A stretch of 64,000 nucleotides of DNA. Origin: Legionella quinlivanii (lineage in GTDB: Bacteria; Pseudomonadota; Gammaproteobacteria; Legionellales; Legionellaceae). Under the pieces are notes generated by a model that was not told the origin of the DNA, ran no database searches, and saw only the letters and a list, made by a program, of their open reading frames with translations. Of this stretch, positions 16,478 through 24,878 are shown piece by piece. Position numbers and translations under genes: made by a program. Location of the stretch: the NCBI RefSeq assembly GCF_900461555.1, contig NZ_UGOX01000001.1:3299501-3363500 (forward strand). Reading direction: 5' to 3'. Each line of letters starts with the position of its first letter. Position 1 is the stretch's first letter.

Positions 16478-16630
16478 GAGCCTACGTTACCCCTAAGAGC
16501 CTACGTACCCCTAAGAGCCTACGTACCCCGCTTTATGCGGGGTATCCATAACAATGGTAGTGAGTTTTAAAATGCTTTTGCCAATCAGACGCATCGCCTG
16601 GATGCCGCGCATTAAAGCGCGGTACGTAGG
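16478..16630. repeat. Family B repeat, copy B2, with three tandem copies of its left end
   Basis: The element from 16515 to about 16630 matches B1 (4409-4526) in reverse orientation, including the shared core TTTTGCCAATCAGACGCAT. Its right arm is diverged (GCCGCGCATTAAAGCGCGG), but the compensating changes keep the hairpin. The first 18-19 bases of the left end are tandemly repeated, starting at 16478, 16497 and 16515. The right end is near the stop of the next gene, so it lies between the convergent SDR and 16656 genes. Confidence 0.8.
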
Positions 16631-16655
16631 GAACGAAGGATAAAGCAGAAAAATT

Positions 16656-17804
16656 TTAATCAAAACCCAAGTCTACACCGCGAGCGGTATGACTTTGTAC
16701 AAACTCACCGACTTTTTCAGAACTGGTTATCGCTGCCAATTCTTTCGCATTGAAGCTGGTCTCCGGCATTTTCCAGCCGCGCGCGCTTATATACTGATTG
16801 AACTCATTGAGGCTATGAGGTGAATAGAAACCCACCGCATTTCTTTTTGTTTCGCAGACGGATTTAACCAGGGACAAAATGACGTTAATTTCAGCGTTAT
16901 TTAATTGATCTTTACTTTCTAACCACTCATTGATTCGATTTAAGGCTGCTGCCTTGGCATCAGAACCGCTGTTAAACCATTGCTTTCGGCCGTTCTTTTT
17001 GTCTTTAATATTCTCTGACAAATCAGCAATCAGCTGTTTAATCTGAGCAAGCGGCGATAGAATATGTATCTCTACCCGGGAGGATTCGGCAGTATTTGCA
17101 GCCCTTACAAACTCAATATCATTATCTTCCAAAATTTTTTCGAGCACCGGAATATGCTCCTCCCTGATTTTTAATTTATAACGGGAAGGCACAATAACTA
17201 ATGAATCATAGAATCGCATATCCTCTTCGTGACGCATCAACGTCATCGTCAAATTTAGCAACTTAGTGAAGATCAAAGCATTCGTGTAGCCAATACTGAC
17301 CAAACCCTCAGCAATTCTGGATTTTTTCTCTTTGTTTTCTGAAAACATAGAGATCAGTTCTGCCGTTTGCTCATCAGAAATAGCGCTGACTTCCAAATCG
17401 CCCAGCAGCCCTTGCTGGCGATATTGATTAAGTGCTGTCGCTAAATGCAAAAGGAAGTTATCAGCAGTAACGATTAATTTCTGCCTCTCCAATAAAGCAT
17501 CTCTCAGCAGCAAAGCAATTACAGTCTGTCCCTCCATTGAAAAAGTTCCATTTTCCCCATCTACCTCACAATGAATCCTGGGGATTGTAAGTTGATTAAG
17601 TTGATCATGAGCAATAATCCTTCTCATTACCTTTGTTATCCGTTTTCCTCTTTCCAAGGAGTCCATGTTTTCCTTTGACTCGTGTTCTGCAAACAAAGGG
17701 ATTACCAAATTTTCACCAATTTTATAATTAGTAATAGCAGCGGTGATTAACTGGACACAAGTTTGCTCTTCCGGGTTCATATCTTCAGGCATTAGCCAAG
17801 GCAT
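16656..17804 (-). CDS. Hypothetical protein with C-terminal WF/helical module
   Basis: About 382 residues from ATG 17804 (GGAG six bases upstream; the longer frame starts at TTG). Largely helical, soluble, no signal peptide. Around residues 275-345 there is a module starting GRKQWFNSGSDAKAAALNRI and running into SVCETKRNAVGFYSPHS, reminiscent of short repeats common near the C-termini of Legionella orphan/effector proteins. Nothing catalytic is recognised. The gene stands alone between a convergent SDR and a LuxR-type regulator on the same strand. Confidence 0.6.
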   Translation of the reverse strand: MPWLMPEDMNPEEQTCVQLITAAITNYKIGENLVIPLFAEHESKENMDSLERGKRITKVMRRIIAHDQLNQLTIPRIHCEVDGENGTFSMEGQTVIALLLRDALLERQKLIVTADNFLLHLATALNQYRQQGLLGDLEVSAISDEQTAELISMFSENKEKKSRIAEGLVSIGYTNALIFTKLLNLTMTLMRHEEDMRFYDSLVIVPSRYKLKIREEHIPVLEKILEDNDIEFVRAANTAESSRVEIHILSPLAQIKQLIADLSENIKDKKNGRKQWFNSGSDAKAAALNRINEWLESKDQLNNAEINVILSLVKSVCETKRNAVGFYSPHSLNEFNQYISARGWKMPETSFNAKELAAITSSEKVGEFVQSHTARGVDLGFD

Positions 17805-17927
17805 AAAAGACTCCAAATTTTTGACGACAATCGAATCGGCCTATTATCGCATAACCCAACCGTATTTGTCGATATTTTAACCAAAATGTATTTTATTAGC
17901 CGGTACAGCATCATATTACAAAATCTA

Positions 17928-18806
17928 TCAAGGATGCCCTTTTTGTATAAAATCATTGATAGCCATATTGGTTCTCAGCAAATGGGGAATAATATGACCT
18001 GTGCTTTCGCAATGAAGCTTTCTTTTGATGTTTTCAAAATGCTTGTCGACCGTGCGTTTTGAAATGTCGAGAATATCGGCCATTCTCTGGAAATTGAAAC
18101 CAAAATAATAAAGATAAATTAGCTCTCTTTCTTTATGGGTTAATTCCTTATTGGCGATAAAATTAAACGGTAATATATTAAAATCAAAAGCCTCATCATT
18201 TACCATCGACTGGAATCGTTTATCTGATTGTTTAAGCTCTAAAATAGCATCCTGTAAATAGTTTGTATGAGCTCTTTTATGCAGCTCGAACACTTCATTC
18301 ATCTGCACAATAAAATCGGCCGGCAAAATCAAGGTGTTCTCATTAGTTAATAATTTTCGGCAACGCTTGCCCAAATCCTGGCTGATTAGCTTTAACATAT
18401 CCAGGTTATTCAGGGCAAAATTACCGCCCTGCAAGGGATCGCAATGTGCAGCAAAGGTGTATATCTCGGTATAGTCAGGCTGCTTATTAGCAATATCAAA
18501 AAAATATCGATACTTATTATCCACCAGCACTTCTTTGATCGCATTAGGCAGGAGCGAGTCCTGCAAGACATCGCAGGAATAATAATTCCCGTAATCATTG
18601 GAAAGATTATCGATAATTTGTGCAGCGTATAATTCATTCTCCAAAAATACATCAATTAAGGTATTGTCGGAGATAATCTGTAAATAGCGTCCCTGTAAAT
18701 CAAAATACAAATAGCCCCAATTGCAGATTACTGTTTTGTCAAAAATGTGCTGATAACAACCCTTGAGATAGGAGGTATACATTTTCATGTGCTTGTAACA
18801 GTTCAT
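17928..18806 (-). CDS. LuxR-family helix-turn-helix regulator
   Basis: 292 residues, ATG at 18806 with GGTGAG a few bases upstream. The last 65 residues form a GerE/LuxR HTH: LTHKERELIYLYYFG, then MADILDISKRTVDKHFENIK, with the typical K-x-x-x-H/N-I-x-x-K-L ending. The N-terminal 200 residues have no receiver Asp pattern and look like a PAS-like or ligand-binding domain (LYFDLQGRYLQII near the start). It is divergent from the kinase-like gene across 132 bp, so it may control it. The regulatory ligand is unknown. Confidence 0.75.
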   Translation of the reverse strand: MNCYKHMKMYTSYLKGCYQHIFDKTVICNWGYLYFDLQGRYLQIISDNTLIDVFLENELYAAQIIDNLSNDYGNYYSCDVLQDSLLPNAIKEVLVDNKYRYFFDIANKQPDYTEIYTFAAHCDPLQGGNFALNNLDMLKLISQDLGKRCRKLLTNENTLILPADFIVQMNEVFELHKRAHTNYLQDAILELKQSDKRFQSMVNDEAFDFNILPFNFIANKELTHKERELIYLYYFGFNFQRMADILDISKRTVDKHFENIKRKLHCESTGHIIPHLLRTNMAINDFIQKGHP

Positions 18807-18938
18807 TGAAGCTCACCAGGCAACGCGATTCTTTTTAGTATAGCTCGGGCATTCAATCATAAAACCGTAAGTACAGATAGATCATTTTAAGAACAAATAT
18901 GATATAATATATACATCCAAGGCAATCGCGGTGTATCT

Positions 18939-20609
18939 ATGCCAAGAAAACATATCGATCCACAAAAATTTACTCTTAAGAGGAATGCGCTTAATAAGAC
19001 CACGGTTAAAGCAGAAAAAACTGCAAAACCAGGTTCCCAATGGTATTACAAACATCCAAATAATGTCCGATCTCCGGAAAATACACTTCCGAACCAGCAT
19101 GCCTATGAACTGGAGGCCATTGCCAGTGACTTATTCCGTTTTATTCTCGGTCTCTCACGGGCGGCCAAAACACGCGTAGTAAAATCAGACTCTGTCGAGG
19201 CTGTCGCATCGCAACACAATCCAGCGGGATACAGAACGGCCAGCCCGAAAGAGTTCGAGGACAACATCATGAACGATCCCGGAATGGTGTGGGCCCTGTC
19301 TGTGCTCAATGAAGGCGATTTGAATCCTGCTAATTTTGGCGTTAATGACAACAACGAAACGGCACATATTGATTTTGATTTAAGCCTGCAACGCTTAAAG
19401 GCCAAAATGTATGGAGCTACAATAGGTAGTATACACGGTTCAATGAATACAATACCCAGTGATTTGTTAGCCGCTTTGCTCCCCATATTGGAAAGGGATG
19501 AAAAGGACCTACAATCAGAACCAACAAAGATAGAAACCCGGAAAAAACTCTTTCCCATCTTGCTCAAAAGCCTTCTGCTCACTCCAGATGTCCTGGATAC
19601 TATTAGCGCCCGTCATACCGAGCTCCCCTTATTACGAGAGGGCTTAAAAACCTTCATGTCTGAGCAACTGGATCCTGTGGATGCGCTTCTAGGCTCAAAA
19701 GCCCTTGCTGAATACCTCATCAATACCGATTTTCAGCAACTCGAACCTGAGCTTAGGCAGTTTTTTAAATTTGAACAATTGAATGCGCGCGAAGCAGACA
19801 GATTATTGGCAGCCATTGAGGATCGCTTTATCAGCGTAAAACTTTTATCCTTTGATAAAAACCCGGAATTGCTAAACCGCTTTGTAGAAACGCCCAGAAG
19901 TGAGGAAGCTCAGGCAAAACTCCTGAAAAATATGAGACTGCTGGCAGCTACTCATTCACTTGAAAATATACCAGCCGTATTGCATCGACTGGGTAAGGAC
20001 CATTACACACTTAGTGATTTTAATGATGCCAAAACACTGGAAAGCTACCTGCCGAAAATACGGCAGGGCGATGCCACTCAGTGCAGACAAGTCCTCGGTG
20101 AACTGTACCGGGAAACGCAGGCACCTGATTTTACAGGCGACAACCAAACGTCTGTTCTAATCAAAAAAAATTTGCTGGGCCATCAACTGGAATCCAATGA
20201 TTTCAGGGCAATCAAGGTAACACACTATACGGTAGACACCTTTGCAGACGACCCGGATTTATTGAAGAAGTATTTAACCCAATATCATCAGAACGATTAT
20301 GAGCAGTACAGCGTCATTCTCAAACAATTATACGAACAGGCGCAGCAAAGCAATATTCCAAAAGACTCTTCCCAGTATCGTCTGCTCAGTAAATTGCAGC
20401 AGCTGGATGAGTACAAGCAACAGCGAAAAGGACAAGCAGAATACAAGCATTATCACGGGTACTTTTTCGGCTATTCCAAAACCGAAAAGCTGGCGGCTGT
20501 AAAAGGAGGAGAGGAGCAGCTGCTTGGCATTACTGCCGTTCTTGATAAAAAACAGGAGCAAGCCTTAAATCAGGGTGAGTTAAAAAGCAGATGGAATGGC
20601 CCATCCTGA
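18939..20609 (+). CDS. Kinase-like protein, candidate Dot/Icm effector
   Basis: 556 residues. A conserved-looking Lys in GSQWYYKHP (about 32-40) is followed by a Glu-containing helix. EGDLNPANFGV (125-135) and HIDFD (143-147) resemble the catalytic GDxxxxN and HIDFG elements of phosphoinositide 3/4-kinase-like folds. The remaining 400 residues are helical. The C-terminus (YFFGYSKTEKLAAVKGG) resembles a short module I associate with Legionella effector-type proteins. A TATAAT lies about 30 bp upstream of the start codon. It is divergent from a LuxR-type regulator. A host-lipid or protein kinase role is an inference; a degenerate pseudokinase is possible. No signal peptide. Confidence 0.6.
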   Translation: MPRKHIDPQKFTLKRNALNKTTVKAEKTAKPGSQWYYKHPNNVRSPENTLPNQHAYELEAIASDLFRFILGLSRAAKTRVVKSDSVEAVASQHNPAGYRTASPKEFEDNIMNDPGMVWALSVLNEGDLNPANFGVNDNNETAHIDFDLSLQRLKAKMYGATIGSIHGSMNTIPSDLLAALLPILERDEKDLQSEPTKIETRKKLFPILLKSLLLTPDVLDTISARHTELPLLREGLKTFMSEQLDPVDALLGSKALAEYLINTDFQQLEPELRQFFKFEQLNAREADRLLAAIEDRFISVKLLSFDKNPELLNRFVETPRSEEAQAKLLKNMRLLAATHSLENIPAVLHRLGKDHYTLSDFNDAKTLESYLPKIRQGDATQCRQVLGELYRETQAPDFTGDNQTSVLIKKNLLGHQLESNDFRAIKVTHYTVDTFADDPDLLKKYLTQYHQNDYEQYSVILKQLYEQAQQSNIPKDSSQYRLLSKLQQLDEYKQQRKGQAEYKHYHGYFFGYSKTEKLAAVKGGEEQLLGITAVLDKKQEQALNQGELKSRWNGPS

Positions 20610-20680
20610 GTAGACAGGCGCCTGACAATTTCACATCGATTTCGTTTCCACGCAGGTGGTAATAAGTCAAACCCCCTATC

Positions 20681-20785
20681 CCTACATTCCCCGCTTTATG
20701 CGGGGGATCCAGTTAATCTACAATATTTGCCTAACTTAAAGGCAGTGACTTCTGGATCCCCCGAACAAGTCGGGGGACGGAGAGC
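20681..20785. repeat. Family B repeat, diverged copy B3
   Basis: Begins CCCTACATTCCCCGC with hairpin CCCCGC-TTTAT-GCGGGG and ends with GGATCCCCCGAACAAGTCGGGGG, so the second hairpin is a CCCCCGA/TCGGGGG variant. It fills most of the 314-bp gap between the kinase-like gene and guaC; the rest of the gap is copy B4 and short unassigned sequence. Confidence 0.65.
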
Positions 20786-20856
20786 TTGGATTGGGCCGAA
20801 AGCCTTGGTTAGGGAGTAGAGGCTGGGCTGGGATATAGGAGCTTAGATCGGGACGT

Positions 20857-20912
20857 GGCTCCTACGTTCCCAGCTTTATGCGGGGAATCCATTAGGTCGG
20901 GAATGTAGAGCC
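20857..20912. repeat. Family B partial repeat, copy B4
   Basis: GGCTCCTACGTTCCCAGC with TTTATGCGGGGAATCC is one diverged arm of a family B element, ended by GTAGAGCC. It abuts the 3' end of guaC. Confidence 0.55.
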
Positions 20913-20923
20913 TAGCCTGATGT

Positions 20924-21937
20924 TTAACCCTCCATCAGCTTATGCGGCAAACTTTCCAGACGACCAGCCTGAGTAACCACAACGTAGTCGAGTTTGCGTT
21001 GTAATTCGCTGATGCTATCAGCACCTGCATAGGTTAAACCGGAACGTAAACCGCCGATAATGTCAGCAATGGTGGCATCCTGTGTATCACGATATTGCAC
21101 TTCAGTCGCCACGCCTTCCGCTGTCTTCCATTCATTCATTTGTCCGTGGAAATCTTCCTGAGCTTCACGCGAAGCCATGCCGCGATAGCGCTTAACCTTG
21201 CGTCCATCTTCTTTGGTAATGACTTCTCCGGGGGTGGGCTCAGAACCCGCCAGCATACCGCCGATCATTACAAAATCAGCGCCAAAGGCGAGCGCTTTTA
21301 CGATATCTCCGGAGGTTCTAATCCCGCCGTCCGCGACAATGGAACGATCGGTGCGTGCACAATCCTGAATACAGGTTAACATCGGAATACCGAAGCCGGT
21401 TTTAATCCGCGTGCTGCATACCGAGCCGCCGCCCACTCCGGCTTTAATGATATCAGCACCGCAAGAAGCCAGATAATCAGCGCCGGCATAAGTAGCCACA
21501 TTTCCTGCCATAATACAGCGATCACCGACAATTCTGCGAAGCTCCTTAAGCATCTTGCCTACATATTTGGCATGACCGTGCGCCACATCCACGCAGAAAT
21601 AATCAGCACCCGCATCACGCAGCGCCTCAGCTCGTTGCAATTCTGCATCAGAACACCCCACCGAAACGAACACGGGTCCAAGACATCGCTTGAACTCGCT
21701 GATATTCTCCTCGATACTTAAAAAGCGATGCAAAGCGCCCATGCCGCCTTTGCTGTGCATGAAATTGGCCATCTTGCTTTCTGTGATCGTGTCCATGTTG
21801 GAGCTAATCACCGGCAATTGCAGCTTAAGCTTACCCAGTCTGTCTTGCATGCTGATATCAACGACACGCCGTGATTCATGGTGATTGTAAGCAGGCACCA
21901 ATAAGACGTCGTCAAATGTAATGGCTTGAGTGTGCAT
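20924..21937 (-). CDS. guaC: GMP reductase
   Basis: 337 residues, AAGGA six bases before the ATG. An IMPDH/GMPR TIM barrel without the CBS domains of IMP dehydrogenase. ITFDDVLLVPAY opens the barrel, and the catalytic Cys174 is in GGGSVCSTRIKTG. VADGGIRTSGDIVKALAFGAD and GGMLAGSE bind the nucleotide phosphate. It converts GMP to IMP with NADPH, feeding guanine nucleotides back to the adenine branch. It lies 24 bp downstream of the PhoH gene on the same strand, so co-transcription is possible. Confidence 0.9.
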   Translation of the reverse strand: MHTQAITFDDVLLVPAYNHHESRRVVDISMQDRLGKLKLQLPVISSNMDTITESKMANFMHSKGGMGALHRFLSIEENISEFKRCLGPVFVSVGCSDAELQRAEALRDAGADYFCVDVAHGHAKYVGKMLKELRRIVGDRCIMAGNVATYAGADYLASCGADIIKAGVGGGSVCSTRIKTGFGIPMLTCIQDCARTDRSIVADGGIRTSGDIVKALAFGADFVMIGGMLAGSEPTPGEVITKEDGRKVKRYRGMASREAQEDFHGQMNEWKTAEGVATEVQYRDTQDATIADIIGGLRSGLTYAGADSISELQRKLDYVVVTQAGRLESLPHKLMEG

Positions 21938-21961
21938 TGTTTATCCTTTGTAAAACGCGTA

Positions 21962-23353
21962 CTATAAATGGTCTGCAGCATAATGTGCAAGCCTTGATCG
22001 CTCTCCACGCGTTAAAGTCATATGCGCACTGTGTTGCCAATGCTTAAATCGATCCACCGCAAAGGTCAGTCCTGAAGTTCTTTCTGTTAAATAAGGCGTA
22101 TCAATCTGCTTGATATCTCCAAGGCAAATGATCTTGCTTCCCGGACCTGCGCGAGTTACCAGGGTTTTAATCTGTTTAGCGGTCAGATTCTGCGCTTCAT
22201 CGATAATGATATAGCGGTTTAGGAAGGTGCGGCCGCGCATGAAGTTCAGGGAGCGGATTTTGATTTTATTCTGCAGTAAATCCTGGGTGGCGCCCCGCCC
22301 GAAACTTCCCCCTTCCTGCGAACTGTGAAGCACCTCAAGATTATCCATTAGCGCCCCCATCCAGGGGGTCATTTTTTCTTCTTCAGTGCCGGGTAAAAAT
22401 CCAATATCCTCACCCACTGGAATGGTGATGCGAGTCATCAGAATTTCATTATAACGATTCTGATCCAATACCTGCGTCAGGCCGGCAGCGATAGTCAGCA
22501 GCGTCTTACCGGTACCTGCAGAACCTTGCAGAGTGACGAAATCAATATCCTGATCCAGCAAGAGATTTAAAGCGAAATTCTGCTCGCGATTACGCGCATT
22601 AATTCCCCAGACCCCATGTTTGGCCTGCGTATAGTCTCTGGCAACCTGAACCACCGCATGCTCAGGGGTTAGTTGCTTAACAATACCCTGGAATTGATTA
22701 TCGCGGGTACTGATGCAGTCATTATAATACCAGTGCTTAATCAGCGGACCGCTGATTTTATAATATGATCGTCCCCCTTCCTGCCAGGCATTCATATCTT
22801 TGCCATGTGCATCCCAAAAGTCATTTTCCAGAATATGGAGACCGCTATGTAAAAGATTAACATCATCAACTACCAGATCATTGTAATAATCTTCCGCTAA
22901 AATCCCGAGAATTCCGGCTTTTATACGCAGGTTGATATCTTTTGAAATAATTATCACCTGGCGTGGGGCAAACTGCTTCTGCAGGCCCAATGCCGTCGCA
23001 AGAATAGTGTTATCCGCTTTGTGTCCGGGGAGGGAAATCGGCCTCACCCCTTCAAATTCATGGGTTTGAAAAAACAGACGGCCGCTGCCTTTATGATCAT
23101 GATTATTGAGAACGCCATTTAACGGCAAACCGGCCACCACCTCCTGATGAGTGGCATGCGCCATTAACTCTACCAGCATACGGTTTACCTGACGCACGTT
23201 CCGCGCCACTTCCGACAAACCGGTTTTGTGACTGTCGAGCTCTTCGAGAACAACCATAGGTAAGTAAATATCGTGTTCGTCAAAACGATAAATAGCAGTG
23301 GGATCATGCATCAGGATATTGGTGTCGAGTACAAATAACTTTTTAGTATCCAT
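21962..23353 (-). CDS. PIN-PhoH ATPase/ribonuclease-type protein (PhoH2)
   Basis: 463 residues. The N-terminal PIN domain (1-150) has the acidic residues of a Mg-dependent nuclease (FVLDTNILMHDP, LEELDSHK, SKDINLRIKA). A PhoH domain follows, with Walker A GSAGTGKT (277-284) and Walker B YIIIDEAQN (about 384-392). This fusion is found in PhoH2 proteins, reported to be RNA-directed helicase/ribonucleases. It stands 50 bp downstream of bcp on the same strand. The cellular target is unknown; the older annotation, phosphate-starvation induced, is not supported by anything here. Confidence 0.88.
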   Translation of the reverse strand: MDTKKLFVLDTNILMHDPTAIYRFDEHDIYLPMVVLEELDSHKTGLSEVARNVRQVNRMLVELMAHATHQEVVAGLPLNGVLNNHDHKGSGRLFFQTHEFEGVRPISLPGHKADNTILATALGLQKQFAPRQVIIISKDINLRIKAGILGILAEDYYNDLVVDDVNLLHSGLHILENDFWDAHGKDMNAWQEGGRSYYKISGPLIKHWYYNDCISTRDNQFQGIVKQLTPEHAVVQVARDYTQAKHGVWGINARNREQNFALNLLLDQDIDFVTLQGSAGTGKTLLTIAAGLTQVLDQNRYNEILMTRITIPVGEDIGFLPGTEEEKMTPWMGALMDNLEVLHSSQEGGSFGRGATQDLLQNKIKIRSLNFMRGRTFLNRYIIIDEAQNLTAKQIKTLVTRAGPGSKIICLGDIKQIDTPYLTERTSGLTFAVDRFKHWQHSAHMTLTRGERSRLAHYAADHL

Positions 23354-23403
23354 AAGACCGCCTTATCATAGTAGTCATCAACACAACTCACTCCCTGCAT
23401 AGA

Positions 23404-23868
23404 TCATGCCTGAAGTGCTTTCAACTCATCCAGAACTTCCTTCACGTGATTGTCCACGCTCACCTTGCGCCATTCCTTGCGTAAAACCCCTTCAGGATCA
23501 ATCAGGAATGTACTGCGCTCAATCCCTCTGACCTGTTTGCCGTACATCATTTTCATTTTAATGACATCAAATAAATTACAAATGGCCTCATCCTGATCGC
23601 TGATTAGTTCAAACGGCAATTCCTGCTTGCATTTGAATTTATCATGCGAGCTTAAGCTGTCGCGGGAAATTCCCAGAATTTCAGCATTCAGATGTTTAAA
23701 TTTGGAATGGGCGTCGCGAAAATTCTGGCTCTCCAGAGTGCAGCCTGGCGTCGCGTCTTTTGGATAAAAATAAAGCACAAGCCATTTGCCGCGATAATCA
23801 CTAAGTTTCTGCTCAAGATCATTTGTGGCAACAAATTGAAAATCCTTAACCAGTTCACCTGTTTTCAT
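23404..23868 (-). CDS. bcp: Thiol peroxidase Bcp (peroxiredoxin Q)
   Basis: 154 residues, GGGA seven bases before the ATG. The peroxidatic Cys43 is in ATPGCTLESQNF, with LVLYFYPKD ahead of it. The resolving Cys usually found five residues later (CTxxxC) is absent here (ESQNF), so the enzyme may use another cysteine (one lies in KFKCKQ) or an external thiol. It reduces hydrogen and organic peroxides using thioredoxin. It is transcribed away from smpB across 132 bp. Confidence 0.9.
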   Translation of the reverse strand: MKTGELVKDFQFVATNDLEQKLSDYRGKWLVLYFYPKDATPGCTLESQNFRDAHSKFKHLNAEILGISRDSLSSHDKFKCKQELPFELISDQDEAICNLFDVIKMKMMYGKQVRGIERSTFLIDPEGVLRKEWRKVSVDNHVKEVLDELKALQA

Positions 23869-23964
23869 AGTAATTCCCTGATTTAAAGTTAATATCCTAG
23901 TACAATTCGCAAGAAATAACCTCTCTTTTTATTAATCTGCATACTATAAATCACGTACTCAGAG

Positions 23965-23970
23965 TATAAT
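23965..23970 (+). promoter_or_regulatory. Candidate -10 element of smpB
   Basis: A consensus TATAAT lies 30 bp upstream of the smpB ATG. The expected -35 position has no good match, so this is a weak call. Confidence 0.35.
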
Positions 23971-24000
23971 TCCAACATTTGGTAATCCGAAGAATTCATT

Positions 24001-24468
24001 ATGTCAAACGACAACTCTAAAAACTCAAGCATTGCGCTTAATAAAAAAGCACGCTTTGATTATTTCATTGAAAATGAATACGAGGCGGGAATCGTTCTGC
24101 AGGGATGGGAAGTCAAAAGCCTGCGGGCAGGAAAAATTAATTTGTCTGATGCGCATGTGATTGTAAAATATGGCGAAGCCTTTTTACTGGGCGCCCAGAT
24201 TCAACCCTTGCCCACTGCCGCCGCTCATTTACAGCCAGATCCCACTCGCACCCGTAAATTACTATTAAACCGCCAGGAGCTTAATCAACTCATCGGCAGC
24301 GTCGAGCGCCAGGGATATACGTTAATCCCCTTGTCTCTGTATTGGAAAAAAAATCGCGTCAAAATGAAGCTGGCTTTGGCAAAAGGTAAAAAAACACATG
24401 ACAAGCGGGATAGTATCAAAGAACGTGACTGGCAGCGTGAGCGCGCGAGGCTGATGAAGAAGCGTTGA
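24001..24468 (+). CDS. smpB: SsrA-binding protein SmpB
   Basis: 155 residues, the usual family length. Starts [32 protein letters not shown], the OB-barrel that binds tmRNA, and ends in the basic tail [20 protein letters not shown] that inserts into the ribosomal mRNA channel. It delivers tmRNA to stalled ribosomes for trans-translation. No tmRNA gene (ssrA) is seen in the flanking 400 bp. Confidence 0.95.
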   Translation: MSNDNSKNSSIALNKKARFDYFIENEYEAGIVLQGWEVKSLRAGKINLSDAHVIVKYGEAFLLGAQIQPLPTAAAHLQPDPTRTRKLLLNRQELNQLIGSVERQGYTLIPLSLYWKKNRVKMKLALAKGKKTHDKRDSIKERDWQRERARLMKKR

Positions 24469-24541
24469 TGATTTGGTTTGGACCAAGATGCAATTCTGCA
24501 CGCGAAATTTACCCCCAATTTCTTTTAAAGACAGGATATAT

Positions 24542-24571
24542 TTGACAATAAATCATTGAGAGTTCTAATCT
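24542..24571 (+). promoter_or_regulatory. Candidate promoter for GDSL lipase
   Basis: A perfect TTGACA (24542-24547) and TAATCT (24566-24571) with an 18-bp spacer give a sigma-70 type promoter. It would make a 5' leader of about 300 nt containing repeat A1. Confidence 0.4.
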
Positions 24572-24650
24572 AAATGGATGAGGGCTGGTGCTACTGTCAT
24601 TCCCGCGCGGGGGCGTTGTTGCGTGAATAGAACCAGGCAATTAACCTGTC

Positions 24651-24733
24651 GTCTTTGCGAACGAAGTGGAGCAATGCAGATCGGAATTTGAACAAAGTAA
24701 GAGCTGGATTGCTTCGCTAACGCCCGCAAAGAC
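24651..24733. repeat. Family A palindromic repeat, copy A1 (83 bp)
   Basis: Imperfect inverted ends GTCTTTGCGAACG and CGCCCGCAAAGAC, with GCAATG/GATTGC further in. It lies in the 410-bp gap between smpB and the GDSL gene, downstream of the candidate promoter. The rest of the gap contains a CCCGCGCGGGGG palindrome and unassigned sequence. Confidence 0.75.
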
Positions 24734-24878
24734 AGTTTTTTGCGTACCTATCTTTATTCACGCAACAACTGCGCGGGCATGAAAGTTTAATGCTTAACTT
24801 ATGGACGTGATCAGCAGCCCATGCTACACCCCTGTTCTTTAAGCAAGAGCAGGTTTTACCGACTCTAAGGAGAGAGCT

